36,628 nucleotides of DNA from the NCBI GenBank assembly GCA_964431965.1, contig CAYSLU010000053.1, positions 1-36,628 on the forward strand. Reading direction: 5' to 3'. The notes below the pieces were generated by a model. That model was not told where the DNA came from, searched no databases, and saw nothing but the letters and a program-made list of their open reading frames with translations. Below are positions 36,623-36,628 of the stretch, in pieces (position 1 is the first letter of the stretch; the number at the start of each line of letters is the position of its first letter). This DNA comes from CAYSLU01 sp964431965 (GTDB lineage Bacteria; Verrucomicrobiota; Kiritimatiellia; CAIKKV01; CAYSLU01). A program made the translations under genes and the position numbers.

Positions 36623-36628
36623 GGGGGT

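Overview
This is a GC-rich window (about two-thirds G+C by eye) with tightly packed genes, mostly on the minus strand. It reads as chromosome of a Gram-negative bacterium: there is an outer-membrane porin, many Sec-type signal peptides and a complete Pst phosphate importer. The DUF4838-type glycosidase, the large glycine-rich three-repeat secreted protein, the CsgG-like/propeller/ankyrin protein and the many palindromic intergenic repeats suggest the PVC superphylum. Verrucomicrobiota or Kiritimatiellota is my best guess; this is inference, since there is no rRNA or other marker in the window.

Left third (1-9205), phosphate block. All genes are on the minus strand and transcription runs right to left: porin, a small winged-helix-like protein, phoU, pstS, pstC, pstA, pstB, a 6-phosphofructokinase and a CHAD-domain protein that runs off the left edge. 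Two promoters, upstream of the porin and upstream of pstS, share one architecture: three CTMAYM-type hexamers exactly 11 bp apart, then 20 bp, then TACGGT. I read these as Pho boxes that control the block. CHAD domains bind polyphosphate, so the block may link phosphate uptake to polyphosphate or pyrophosphate metabolism.

Middle (9177-21390). A secreted TPR protein and a sugar-phosphate isomerase/epimerase-like TIM barrel lie on the plus strand. Facing them is a three-gene minus-strand carbohydrate operon (beta-galactosidase-like hydrolase, DUF4838 protein, MFS transporter). Next come asnS, an 865-bp repeat zone, and a DegT/DnrJ/EryC1-type aminotransferase.

Right (21467-36622). A 1498-residue protein combines a CsgG/FlgT-like N-terminus, a propeller-like middle and ten C-terminal ankyrin repeats. 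Its reading frame is visibly poorer in GC than its surroundings. After it come a ModABC-like importer with two different binding proteins, an (alpha/alpha)6 glycosidase-like protein, and a MASE1 sensor histidine kinase whose stop codon overlaps the start of a 1018-residue glycine-rich secreted protein.

The most unusual item is a structured intergenic element of about 200 bp. It occurs twice in tandem between asnS and the aminotransferase gene, and a third, diverged copy lies at 26180-26380. All copies fit the same fold: a leading hairpin, a three-way junction and a terminal hairpin closed by a TCYG tetraloop. Many helix positions change in a compensated way between copies, while two separate hairpins keep the loop GAGTCYGCGA. 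Wobble pairs favour a plus-strand RNA. At least four other palindromic repeat families are scattered between the genes.
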